A stretch of 5,154 nucleotides of DNA from Lactobacillus sp. (GTDB lineage Bacteria; Bacillota; Bacilli; Lactobacillales; Lactobacillaceae). The stretch lies in assembly GCA_003482405.1 (NCBI GenBank), contig DMZB01000053.1, positions 1 through 5,154 on the forward strand, given 5' to 3'. Positions 1 to 5,154 of the stretch are shown piece after piece. The notes under the pieces were generated by a model. The model saw nothing but the letters and a program-made list of their open reading frames with translations, did no database searches and was not told where the DNA came from. Numbering within the stretch: the first letter of the stretch is position 1; each line of letters starts with the position of its first letter. Position numbers and translations under genes: made by a program.

Positions 1-130
1 TATAAAGGTGACAAGCTATGTGAGCACGCTTTTCCATAGCCTTAACGTGTTTACCACGTCTTGCTGGTTCATAAGCAAAGGTCGCGCCAAACAGCCCCGA
101 GCCCACAATCAAATAGTCATAATTAGCCAT
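1..130 (-). CDS. glf: UDP-galactopyranose mutase, N-terminal fragment (runs off the window)
   Basis: Glf is a cytoplasmic flavoenzyme that converts UDP-galactopyranose to UDP-galactofuranose, the donor for Galf transferases. Only 43 codons are visible, and they are open to the window edge. The start ATG at 130 follows GGAGGA with 6 nt spacing. Residues 1-20 read MANYDYLIVGSGLFGATFAY, with the GxGxxG dinucleotide-binding loop at G10-x-G12-x-x-G15, which matches Glf closely. From about residue 22 the match weakens. The family normally has a conserved EKR-x-HIGGN stretch, but here residues 33-41 read EKRAHIACH, so both glycines and the asparagine are replaced. A proline (P22) also sits in the helix after the glycine loop. 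The gene could be a divergent working enzyme, a decaying copy or affected by sequence error; the rest lies outside the window. It is the last gene visible in the run, 17 nt after the preceding transferase, which supports a Galf role for its neighbours. The identity is firm; activity is uncertain. Confidence 0.85.
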   Translation of the reverse strand, partial: MANYDYLIVGSGLFGATFAYEPARRGKHVKAMEKRAHIACHLY

Positions 131-136
131 TTTATT

Positions 137-142
137 TCCTCC
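137..142 (-). promoter_or_regulatory. Ribosome binding site of glf
   Basis: GGAGGA lies 6 nt before the ATG at 130, in the 17-nt gap after the TAA of the upstream transferase. It is the strongest Shine-Dalgarno match in the window and fixes the glf start. Confidence 0.8.
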
Positions 143-147
143 AAAAA

Positions 148-1080
148 TTAAACGCTGCCAGGCAGATGTTTTAAAGACTTTCCCATCTTACCCTGAACGC
201 CATCCCAAAAACCGCTGTTATACTGTTTTAAAACAAAATTACGATTGCCGGCAAACTTGCCTTGAAACACAGTCGTCATAAGCCGTGGATACCAGTAAAC
301 CAAATAAAGCGCAGTTACAAGTTTGCTCTTGCCATGTTTGCGCATTGTAAATACCTTGTTGCGAACATTGTAATACGTTCGCCAATCACGCTGATAACGA
401 CTGATGGTATCAACCGACGCAATCGCCGTCTTATGGATGATGTGCGCGTCATTAATATTCAATAATTTCGAATATTGTCTGATGCGTAAAGAGTATTCAA
501 AATCATCCCACCAAATAAAGTAATCTTTTTCTGGCAAACCAATTTTTTTGATGATCTTCATGTCGATCACACAGCCACAAAAACTGAACCAATCAATGCT
601 GGTCTCCGCGACGTTTTCAAAGGCATCAGCTGGCATGATTTCTTTTTTAACCCAGTATTCATTTGAGACCGAGCCACGTTGATCACTTTGTAAACGACCA
701 TCAGTCAGCATGACATTGCCAGAAAAGGCCCCAATCTTAGGATGTTTTTGACTCGCCCGTTGCATTTTTTCAAAATAGTCGGCTTCATAGATTGCATCAT
801 CGTCTGATAAAGCGACCCAATCAACATCGTAAGTACGTGCAACCTTTAATCCTTCATAGAAGCCACCAGAGCCACCAATATTATCTGGCAACTTACGATA
901 GTCAATCCGCTCATTAGTCAGCAAACTTTCTTTTTCTAATAAGTCAGCCGTCCCATCCGTAGAATGGTTATTGATTAAAATAATTTTTTCCGGTTTGACA
1001 GTTTGTTCAAGTAAGCTGTGCAGTGCTTCAATCAAAAGCCGTTTTCGATTATAAGTAACAACCACGGCAACATATTTCAT
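148..1080 (-). CDS. GT2 family glycosyltransferase, GlfT-like (putative galactofuranosyltransferase), copy nearest glf
   Basis: This 310-residue protein has a GT-A fold and probably transfers a sugar, likely Galf from UDP-Galf, to a lipid-linked repeat unit at the cytoplasmic face of the membrane. The GT2 N-terminal strand VVVTYNR is at residues 6-12 and STDGT at 40-44. A glycine-rich NIGGSGGF segment follows at 67-74. The metal-binding DDD is at 93-95 and FSFCG at 165-169. WWDDFEYSLR starts at W190 and contains D192-D193, and H216 lies in IIHKT. From memory of mycobacterial GlfT2, DDD plus the later histidine hold the metal and the DD pair includes the catalytic base; the spacing here fits. 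W-R-x-YY-x-x-RN at 233-241 is shared with both neighbouring paralogues. There is no signal peptide; the hydrophobic stretch at about 255-272 could bring it to the membrane. ATG at 1080 follows GAGGAG with 7 nt spacing. The gene starts 38 nt after the previous transferase and ends 17 nt before glf. The family call is secure; donor and linkage are inferred. Confidence 0.88.
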   Translation of the reverse strand: MKYVAVVVTYNRKRLLIEALHSLLEQTVKPEKIILINNHSTDGTADLLEKESLLTNERIDYRKLPDNIGGSGGFYEGLKVARTYDVDWVALSDDDAIYEADYFEKMQRASQKHPKIGAFSGNVMLTDGRLQSDQRGSVSNEYWVKKEIMPADAFENVAETSIDWFSFCGCVIDMKIIKKIGLPEKDYFIWWDDFEYSLRIRQYSKLLNINDAHIIHKTAIASVDTISRYQRDWRTYYNVRNKVFTMRKHGKSKLVTALYLVYWYPRLMTTVFQGKFAGNRNFVLKQYNSGFWDGVQGKMGKSLKHLPGSV

Positions 1081-1087
1081 CTATAAA

Positions 1088-1093
1088 CTCCTC
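1088..1093 (-). promoter_or_regulatory. Ribosome binding site of the first GlfT-like gene (148-1080)
   Basis: GAGGAG is 7 nt upstream of the ATG at 1080. It lies in the 38-nt gap after the TAG of the preceding gene, the widest gap in the window. I saw no hairpin or promoter-like pair in this gap. Confidence 0.75.
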
Positions 1094-1118
1094 ATCTCGT
1101 GAAACTGGCGATTTTGTT

Positions 1119-2066
1119 CTATTTAATGCCAGGAAGATAACGCTCATTTTTACCCAAACGTCGTTTTAGTCCGTCGCCAAATGCATCACGATAAACTCGA
1201 CGAATATGTCGCCGGTAGCCTTTGAAACGACCTGTACAAGTCAGTAAAAATTTGGCCAGCATCCAACCATACAGCAATGCATGCCCCCTTATTGGTGAAC
1301 TTTCATGATCCAACACAGTGACCACGTGATTACGCAGACCGTAATATTCTCGCCAATCAGGTTGATACTGTGCAGCAAAGTCAATGGATGGCACTTTTGT
1401 TTTATGAACAAGGACGGCCTGTGGAACGAGTCTGATTGCACTTGTCTGACGAACACGCAGAGAATATTCGATGTCGTCACCCCAAATAAAGAAATCTTTA
1501 TTAGGTACGCCGATCTTACGAACCAAATTCATTTTAATGAAAGCACCACAGAAGGTGAACACGTCGATATCTCTGGCGTCATCATAGTCTGTCTCTGTGA
1601 GCGCATAGGTCTTCAAACGATCCCAGTTACGAATGATCTGGCGTTGATCCACCTGAATACGTGTGTCAGGCAAAACGACTTTGCCCGCAAATGCCGAGAC
1701 ATTTTGACTTGCCTCAATTTCATCACTTAGTTTTTCGAAGTAATCGGCATTAAAAATGGCATCGTCATCTGACAACGACAGCCAATCAAACCGATGCTGC
1801 GCTGCAACACGGACACCTTCTGCAAATCCACCGGCACCACCACTATTTTCAGTCATGCGATGATAATCAATAACCGCCTCATTGCTAAACCTACCCGTTG
1901 TAAATAATGCATTGGTGCCATCTGTTGATGCATTATCAATCACAATAATTGACTGCGGCTTAATTGTTTGTGCTAGTAAACTGTCCACGGCTTCTTCTAA
2001 CAGTCTTTGTCGATTGAAAGTGACCACAACCGCACCATAATTTAAACGTGTTTCTTCCGTATTCAT
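1119..2066 (-). CDS. GT2 family glycosyltransferase, GlfT-like (putative galactofuranosyltransferase), middle copy
   Basis: This is a second GT-A glycosyltransferase of the same subfamily, 315 residues from the preferred start. In that numbering, VVVTFNR begins near residue 13 and STDGT near 47. The glycine-rich SGGAGGF is at about 75-81, the metal site DDD at 100-102 and FTFCG near 170. FFIWGDDIEYSLR contains D197-D198, followed by H221 in LVHKT and by W-R-E-YY-x-x-RN near 238-246. Against the neighbouring copy, one W of WWDD is replaced by glycine (WGDD). The start needs correcting: an in-frame ATG at 2072 directly abuts the GAGG at 2073-2076 and is too close to be used, whereas ATG at 2066 is 6 nt away, so the shorter protein beginning MNTEE is preferred. 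The gene starts 18 nt after the TAA of the upstream transferase. It probably adds another sugar, likely Galf, to the same oligosaccharide. The acceptor and linkage cannot be read from the sequence. Confidence 0.87.
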   Translation of the reverse strand: MNTEETRLNYGAVVVTFNRQRLLEEAVDSLLAQTIKPQSIIVIDNASTDGTNALFTTGRFSNEAVIDYHRMTENSGGAGGFAEGVRVAAQHRFDWLSLSDDDAIFNADYFEKLSDEIEASQNVSAFAGKVVLPDTRIQVDQRQIIRNWDRLKTYALTETDYDDARDIDVFTFCGAFIKMNLVRKIGVPNKDFFIWGDDIEYSLRVRQTSAIRLVPQAVLVHKTKVPSIDFAAQYQPDWREYYGLRNHVVTVLDHESSPIRGHALLYGWMLAKFLLTCTGRFKGYRRHIRRVYRDAFGDGLKRRLGKNERYLPGIK

Positions 2067-2072
2067 CAACAT

Positions 2073-2076
2073 CCTC
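2073..2076 (-). promoter_or_regulatory. Ribosome binding site that selects the ATG at 2066
   Basis: GAGG (context ACGAGG) is followed directly by ATGTTGATG. The first ATG, at 2072, has zero spacing; the second, at 2066 and in the same frame, has 6 nt. The spacing therefore favours the second ATG and removes two residues from the longest reading. Confidence 0.75.
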
Positions 2077-2084
2077 GTTTTATA

Positions 2085-3002
2085 TTAATACTTATTACCG
2101 GGTAAGAAAGCGTCATTGCGGCCCAAACGATTATGATAACCGTCGTGATATCCAGCGAAATAAGCACGTCTCAGGTACTTAGCAACCTTACGACGGTCAC
2201 TTACCATGACCATAGCTAGTAGTTTGCGCGCCATGACATAATATAAATACAAGTGCGCCACAACATGGTTGGTTGAGTGCTTGCGCAACATCGCAACGCG
2301 ATTGCGGGTCACATAATACTCTTTCCATGGCGAAATGGTGTGACCCTCATCTGTCGTTTTGTGCGTAATTAATGCCTTAGACACATTCAAAAAGGTCCCA
2401 TATTTACGCGCTCTAACAGCATATTCGAAATCATCAAAACGAATAAAATAGTCCTTTTCAGGCATCCCGATCTGATCAATCAGTGACCGCTTTAATACCA
2501 CGCCACAAAACGAAAATATGTCGCAATTAAAATCATGTGTGTATTCTGCGTCAGCTACTGGTTTGACGGATAGTGTCGCCGTACTCGTTAATCGTTCCCG
2601 ATGAGGGCTATCAATGGGCCCGCTCGCTAAACGGACTGTTCCTGTCAACACACGCTGATCAGGATGATCCATCGCCGCCCGGTTTAATAATGCAAAGTAA
2701 TCCTTAGCAAAAATAGCATCGTCATCTGATAAGCTAATCCATTCTGCCTGTTCCTTCTTTGCTTCTTCAAGGCCACGATAAAAGCCCGCAGAACCCCCAA
2801 CATTTTCTGGAAGACGCACATACTTCAGTCTTCCATCGACCTTACTTTCCTGATCAAATGTTTGTTTAAAAAGTTCAGGTGTACCATCCGTCGAGCAGTT
2901 ATCAATAACAATAACGCGCTGCGGTGACTCAGTCTGGTTCAGTAAACTTTGAACCGCTTCAATTAATAATTCTTTTCGGTTGAAGGTGACAACCACACTC
3001 AC
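2085..3002 (-). CDS. GT2 family glycosyltransferase, GlfT-like (putative galactofuranosyltransferase), copy with an irregular start
   Basis: This third GT-A paralogue has 305 residues from the GTG at 3002, the only conventional start. The N-terminal strand VVVTFNR is at 3-9 and STDGT at 37-41. NVGGSAGF is at 67-74, DDD at 93-95 and FSFCG at 163-167. YFIRFDDFEYAVR contains D190-D191, and H214 lies in ITHKT. W-K-E-YY-x-x-RN is near 226-234. Its acceptor-side motif RFDD lacks both tryptophans of the WWDD copy, which may indicate a different acceptor. The start is doubtful. The Shine-Dalgarno GAGGG at 3018-3022 is 15 nt from the GTG but 6 nt from an in-frame ATT at 3011. Reading from that ATT gives INYVSVVVTFNR, which aligns residue for residue with MKYVAVVVTYNR of the copy at 148-1080. 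True translation may thus begin at 3011, giving 308 residues. The preceding DUF4422 gene ends within this gene's ribosome binding site, so translation is probably coupled. The family is clear; donor and linkage are inferred. Confidence 0.86.
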   Translation of the reverse strand: MSVVVTFNRKELLIEAVQSLLNQTESPQRVIVIDNCSTDGTPELFKQTFDQESKVDGRLKYVRLPENVGGSAGFYRGLEEAKKEQAEWISLSDDDAIFAKDYFALLNRAAMDHPDQRVLTGTVRLASGPIDSPHRERLTSTATLSVKPVADAEYTHDFNCDIFSFCGVVLKRSLIDQIGMPEKDYFIRFDDFEYAVRARKYGTFLNVSKALITHKTTDEGHTISPWKEYYVTRNRVAMLRKHSTNHVVAHLYLYYVMARKLLAMVMVSDRRKVAKYLRRAYFAGYHDGYHNRLGRNDAFLPGNKY

Positions 3003-3017
3003 ATAATTAATGTTTTT

Positions 3018-3022
3018 CCCTC
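3018..3022 (-). promoter_or_regulatory. Ribosome binding site overlapping the DUF4422 stop, pointing to an ATT start
   Basis: GAGGG includes the last two bases of the TGA (3021-3023) that ends the DUF4422 gene. It lies 6 nt before the ATT at 3011, 13 nt before an ATG at 3004 that is followed at once by TGA, and 15 nt before the GTG at 3002. The other clear sites in the window have spacings of 4-7 nt, so the placement best fits 3011. Confidence 0.6.
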
Positions 3023-3785
3023 ACTTTACCGATGAAAAAAACTTTCGTTTCAAAAATGAACCGCCCTTTTTAAACCAGTTCTGTTTTTCCATAAACACAA
3101 AGTTAACTTCTTTATACGGTAGTTGATTTGTATAGACCCACGTGTCGACCAATAGCTCGCTCACAAATCCATAAACGCGTGAGTTATAAGCGTCATACTG
3201 TGATGGGTCAATTTTAGTTTCCAGCTCAGCAAGGATTGGAAACATCCAACTGCAATAGGCGTCATACTTCGCCTTTTTCATGATCATCATGTTAAACATA
3301 TGCGCTGATCGCTGCTTTAATACCTTATCAAAGGCTGGCACATAGCTTGGATATTTCGCGGCTAAAATTGCACGCGTCTGTGTCAGTGGTTCTGCTGGGT
3401 GAATGTGAACATAATGCGAATAGTTAGTTTCGATGTAGTAATGCCGTTTTTTTGGCAAAATGATGTCCGTTTCTCGCAACAAACGGTCGACCTGAGTCTG
3501 ATTTAAAATTGTATCGAAGGATCGTTTATGCCCCATGCTAAAATGCCGACGATAGTGCACTAGTCCAACAGCATCCGCTGACAGGTTTTTCCAGCCCCAA
3601 TACAGCGCAGTCAACTCATTATAAGTCGAGTTCTTAGCCGAAATATTATCACCTGTATTGTCACCCTGAAATGTATCATTAACGTCTGGATGAAGATCCT
3701 TACCGACAAAAACGGGCAAATATAAGTTCGTATCCTTCGGCATTTGATAATTTTTGTGCGTAGCAACGATTATTTTAGTATTCAT
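3021..3785 (-). CDS. DUF4422 domain protein, putative capsular/exopolysaccharide glycosyltransferase
   Basis: This 254-residue protein spans the usual length of a DUF4422 (Pfam PF14393) protein, a family common in capsule and exopolysaccharide loci and generally taken to be glycosyltransferases. Family landmarks are visible in order: IIVATHK at 5-11, a YLPVFVG segment at 22-28, GDNTGDNIS at 41-49, NELTALYWGWKN at 56-67 and GLVHYRRHFS at 74-83. Further on come HMFNMMIM at 162-169 and R203-x-YGFVSELL at 205-212. There is no signal peptide or membrane span. The C-terminal tail after W237 is rich in lysine, arginine and aromatic residues, which could favour membrane contact (inference). The ATG at 3785 overlaps the TGA of the polymerase gene as ATGA, with GAGG 4 nt upstream, so expression is coupled to Wzy. 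Its stop lies in the ribosome binding site of the next gene. It probably adds one sugar to the repeat unit; which sugar cannot be told. Confidence 0.85.
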   Translation of the reverse strand: MNTKIIVATHKNYQMPKDTNLYLPVFVGKDLHPDVNDTFQGDNTGDNISAKNSTYNELTALYWGWKNLSADAVGLVHYRRHFSMGHKRSFDTILNQTQVDRLLRETDIILPKKRHYYIETNYSHYVHIHPAEPLTQTRAILAAKYPSYVPAFDKVLKQRSAHMFNMMIMKKAKYDAYCSWMFPILAELETKIDPSQYDAYNSRVYGFVSELLVDTWVYTNQLPYKEVNFVFMEKQNWFKKGGSFLKRKFFSSVK

Positions 3786-5154
3786 GCAACCTCTTTATCC
3801 TTATCTAATGCTTTCGTAGCAATTGCAATCACACTGATGTAGAAGAAAAACATAATCAGCATATAGTAATCACTCCATGAGAAGACCAACACAGCAAGTA
3901 CCGCATAAATCATCACAGCGATGTCAAAAGCATCCAGCAGTGTAATGTACAACTGGCGATCTTTCAAGTCTGACTGGCGCAACTCGGTCTTCAAATTGTA
4001 AGCGCGTTTTAAACGTTTAACGATGTAATACAAAACTGGTCCCACAATAATAAGACCATACTGCGCTAACCAGCCACCCCAATTACTCAAAATTGGGTAA
4101 CTTTCTTTGCGATACACAAAATAGTACTCGGGGTTATCCCGTGTAACGTGAGGCACGAACTGCATCAGGTATGATCCAGTCCAATTATTACCGACCCCAA
4201 TGATTGGGTGATGTAAAAAGGCCAATACTAAACCAATCGTTCCACCCAGCCGATTATCTGTGCCGCCCTTTTGAAAGAGGTACTGATTCAACAGATCGCG
4301 TACAAATGAGGTTCCAAAGTAAGCCAGTACAATCAGCAAGCCTAGCCCAAGAAACGCAAAGTAGTAGACAACCTTGTGAGAAAGATCAGACTTCCAGAAC
4401 AACGCAATCACGGCCAAAAGAATCACCAGAAAACCAGTTGTTGTCTTTGCTAGTGCTAACACAATGAATAACCAAACAAGCAAAGTTGGATAGAGCCAGT
4501 GAAAGGAACGCGTCTCACTCTTCAAAAAATCAAAATGATTGGCAATTGCTGCGATAATTGGTGGTAAAAACACACATCCAAGTTGCGCAGCAAGATAACC
4601 TGCCTCTGCTTCAAAACCATTCACTCGGTGCATGGTGACTGCGTAACTGCCCATCCAATACCAGTCACCACGTTTGAACCAGTGCTTTTCGAATAGGCCT
4701 GCTAAAAAGTTGACCCATCCGTGTAAATAAGGTGTCATTGCTGCAATGATTTGTGGCAATAAAACCAACACGCTGAAGACGATTAACGAGATTATGGTTG
4801 ATTTCATAAATGTCTCAATGTCGTGTTGAGAATTTACCGTCATTTGAACCACATACCACGATAGAACGATGGTAAAAACAACAAGGACTACATCCAAAAA
4901 GCCATGGATGAGTCCCGCGTTTTGTTTTGACGTTGCATACCGTGTTGAACTCATAAAAATTGCGAACCCTTGTGCAACGATGGCTAACAACGTAAAGTAC
5001 ACGGCTTTAGGAGAAAAGATCGGCAGTTCAAACGAATTCGTCAGTCCCTGAGCTCGGCTTTGGTACAAAATAATCAATAAATATAGAATAACTGGCAATC
5101 CCGCAGTTGTTACTGGAACAGCATACGTATATGTCTTCCCGAAAAAACCAATTG
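3782..5154 (-). CDS. wzy: Wzy-type polysaccharide polymerase, 5' end beyond the window
   Basis: This multispanning membrane protein is of the O-antigen/exopolysaccharide polymerase (Wzy) type, which joins flipped lipid-linked repeat units on the outer face of the membrane. The frame is open to the window edge, giving 456 visible residues. A TTG at 5098 is the first conventional start codon in the visible frame, but it has no ribosome binding site and cuts into a hydrophobic segment. The 18 codons before it read as ordinary protein (GFFGKTYTYAVPV), so the true start is upstream. Counting visible residues, hydrophobic segments lie near 17-30, 49-68, 79-103, 116-138, 186-204, 219-235, 237-252, 259-281, 303-316, 357-378, 408-425 and 428-445. 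The loop near 174-185 with H-R-x-N-GFEAEAG resembles the glutamate-containing loop of these polymerases. DNRLGG near 299-304 followed by HHPIIGVGNN near 314-323 is the typical late signature. The last bases overlap the DUF4422 start. Polymerase rather than ligase is inferred from the Gram-positive capsule-type context. Confidence 0.85.
   Translation of the reverse strand, partial: IGFFGKTYTYAVPVTTAGLPVILYLLIILYQSRAQGLTNSFELPIFSPKAVYFTLLAIVAQGFAIFMSSTRYATSKQNAGLIHGFLDVVLVVFTIVLSWYVVQMTVNSQHDIETFMKSTIISLIVFSVLVLLPQIIAAMTPYLHGWVNFLAGLFEKHWFKRGDWYWMGSYAVTMHRVNGFEAEAGYLAAQLGCVFLPPIIAAIANHFDFLKSETRSFHWLYPTLLVWLFIVLALAKTTTGFLVILLAVIALFWKSDLSHKVVYYFAFLGLGLLIVLAYFGTSFVRDLLNQYLFQKGGTDNRLGGTIGLVLAFLHHPIIGVGNNWTGSYLMQFVPHVTRDNPEYYFVYRKESYPILSNWGGWLAQYGLIIVGPVLYYIVKRLKRAYNLKTELRQSDLKDRQLYITLLDAFDIAVMIYAVLAVLVFSWSDYYMLIMFFFYISVIAIATKALDKDKEVA
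3790..3796 (-). promoter_or_regulatory. Ribosome binding site of the DUF4422 gene, inside the end of wzy
   Basis: AAAGAGG lies within the last codons of the polymerase gene (encoding KEVA then TGA), 4 nt before the ATG at 3785. The ATGA overlap and this embedded site point to translational coupling. Confidence 0.7.

Noticed and set aside
262..465. Plus-strand open frame of 67 codons
   Set aside because: Lies antisense inside the first transferase gene; the peptide has no recognisable features and no ribosome binding site was seen.
1081..1118. Possible terminator or internal promoter in the widest gap
   Set aside because: No GC-rich hairpin with a T run on the minus strand and no convincing -35/-10 pair; it holds only the stop codon and a ribosome binding site.
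1289..1480. Minus-strand open frame of 63 codons
   Set aside because: Out of frame within the middle transferase gene; no family resemblance.
1305..1730. Plus-strand open frame of 141 codons
   Set aside because: Antisense to the middle transferase, whose DDD and DD motifs are clearly coded on the other strand; the peptide looks like random translation.
2067..2084. AT-rich TATTAATATAAAA stretch as a possible -10 promoter element between two transferases
   Set aside because: The gap is only 18 nt, a matching -35 would fall inside the upstream coding sequence and none was recognised, and the site sits directly before the ribosome binding site.
1759..2729. Exact 14-nt match GCATCGTCATCTGA at 1759-1772 and 2716-2729 as a recombination repeat
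   Set aside because: It encodes the conserved SDDDA metal motif in two paralogues in the same frame; shared coding constraint explains it.
4204..4467. Plus-strand open frame of 87 codons
   Set aside because: Antisense to the polymerase; a Q/S/T-rich peptide of the kind expected from reverse reading of a membrane protein gene.
4869..5051. Plus-strand open frame of 60 codons
   Set aside because: Antisense to the polymerase membrane segments; nothing supports expression.

Overview
All six genes in this window lie on the minus strand and form one compact polysaccharide-assembly block. In transcription order, from the right end of the window to the left, they are: a Wzy-type polysaccharide polymerase (cut at its N-terminus by the window edge), a DUF4422 family protein, three consecutive family 2 glycosyltransferases that are paralogues of one another, and the first 43 codons of glf (UDP-galactopyranose mutase, cut at its C-terminal side).

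The moderately AT-rich sequence, strong GAGG/GGAGG ribosome binding sites, close packing and Glf N-terminus (MANYDYLIVGSGLFGATFAY) suggest a low-GC Gram-positive host. A member of the Lactobacillaceae is most likely, within a capsule or exopolysaccharide locus. The genus cannot be fixed from this sequence.

The genes fit together as a galactofuranose (Galf) module. Glf would make UDP-Galf. The three glycosyltransferases resemble mycobacterial GlfT1/GlfT2: each has a DDD metal site, a later DD pair with an EY(S/A)-x-R context, and a histidine 23-24 residues after it. They would add Galf residues to a lipid-linked repeat unit. The DUF4422 protein is probably another transferase, and Wzy would polymerise the repeat units outside the membrane. 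The sugar assignments are inferred from family resemblance and the neighbouring glf.

Translation looks coupled throughout. Wzy and DUF4422 overlap by 4 nt (ATGA). The DUF4422 stop codon lies inside the next gene's Shine-Dalgarno sequence. The remaining gaps are 17-38 nt. No terminator, promoter, RNA gene, IS element or CRISPR was seen, and no stretch over 300 bases lacks a gene.

The most unusual points are at gene starts. The third glycosyltransferase (2085-3002) has a well-placed Shine-Dalgarno sequence and homology pointing to an ATT codon at 3011, where its paralogue has ATG; the only conventional start is a GTG too far from that site. The visible Glf N-terminus is normal for about 20 residues, then departs from the family and loses the HIGGN element of the FAD site. 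The rest is a normal polysaccharide gene cluster; I see no evidence of an undescribed defence or mobile system.
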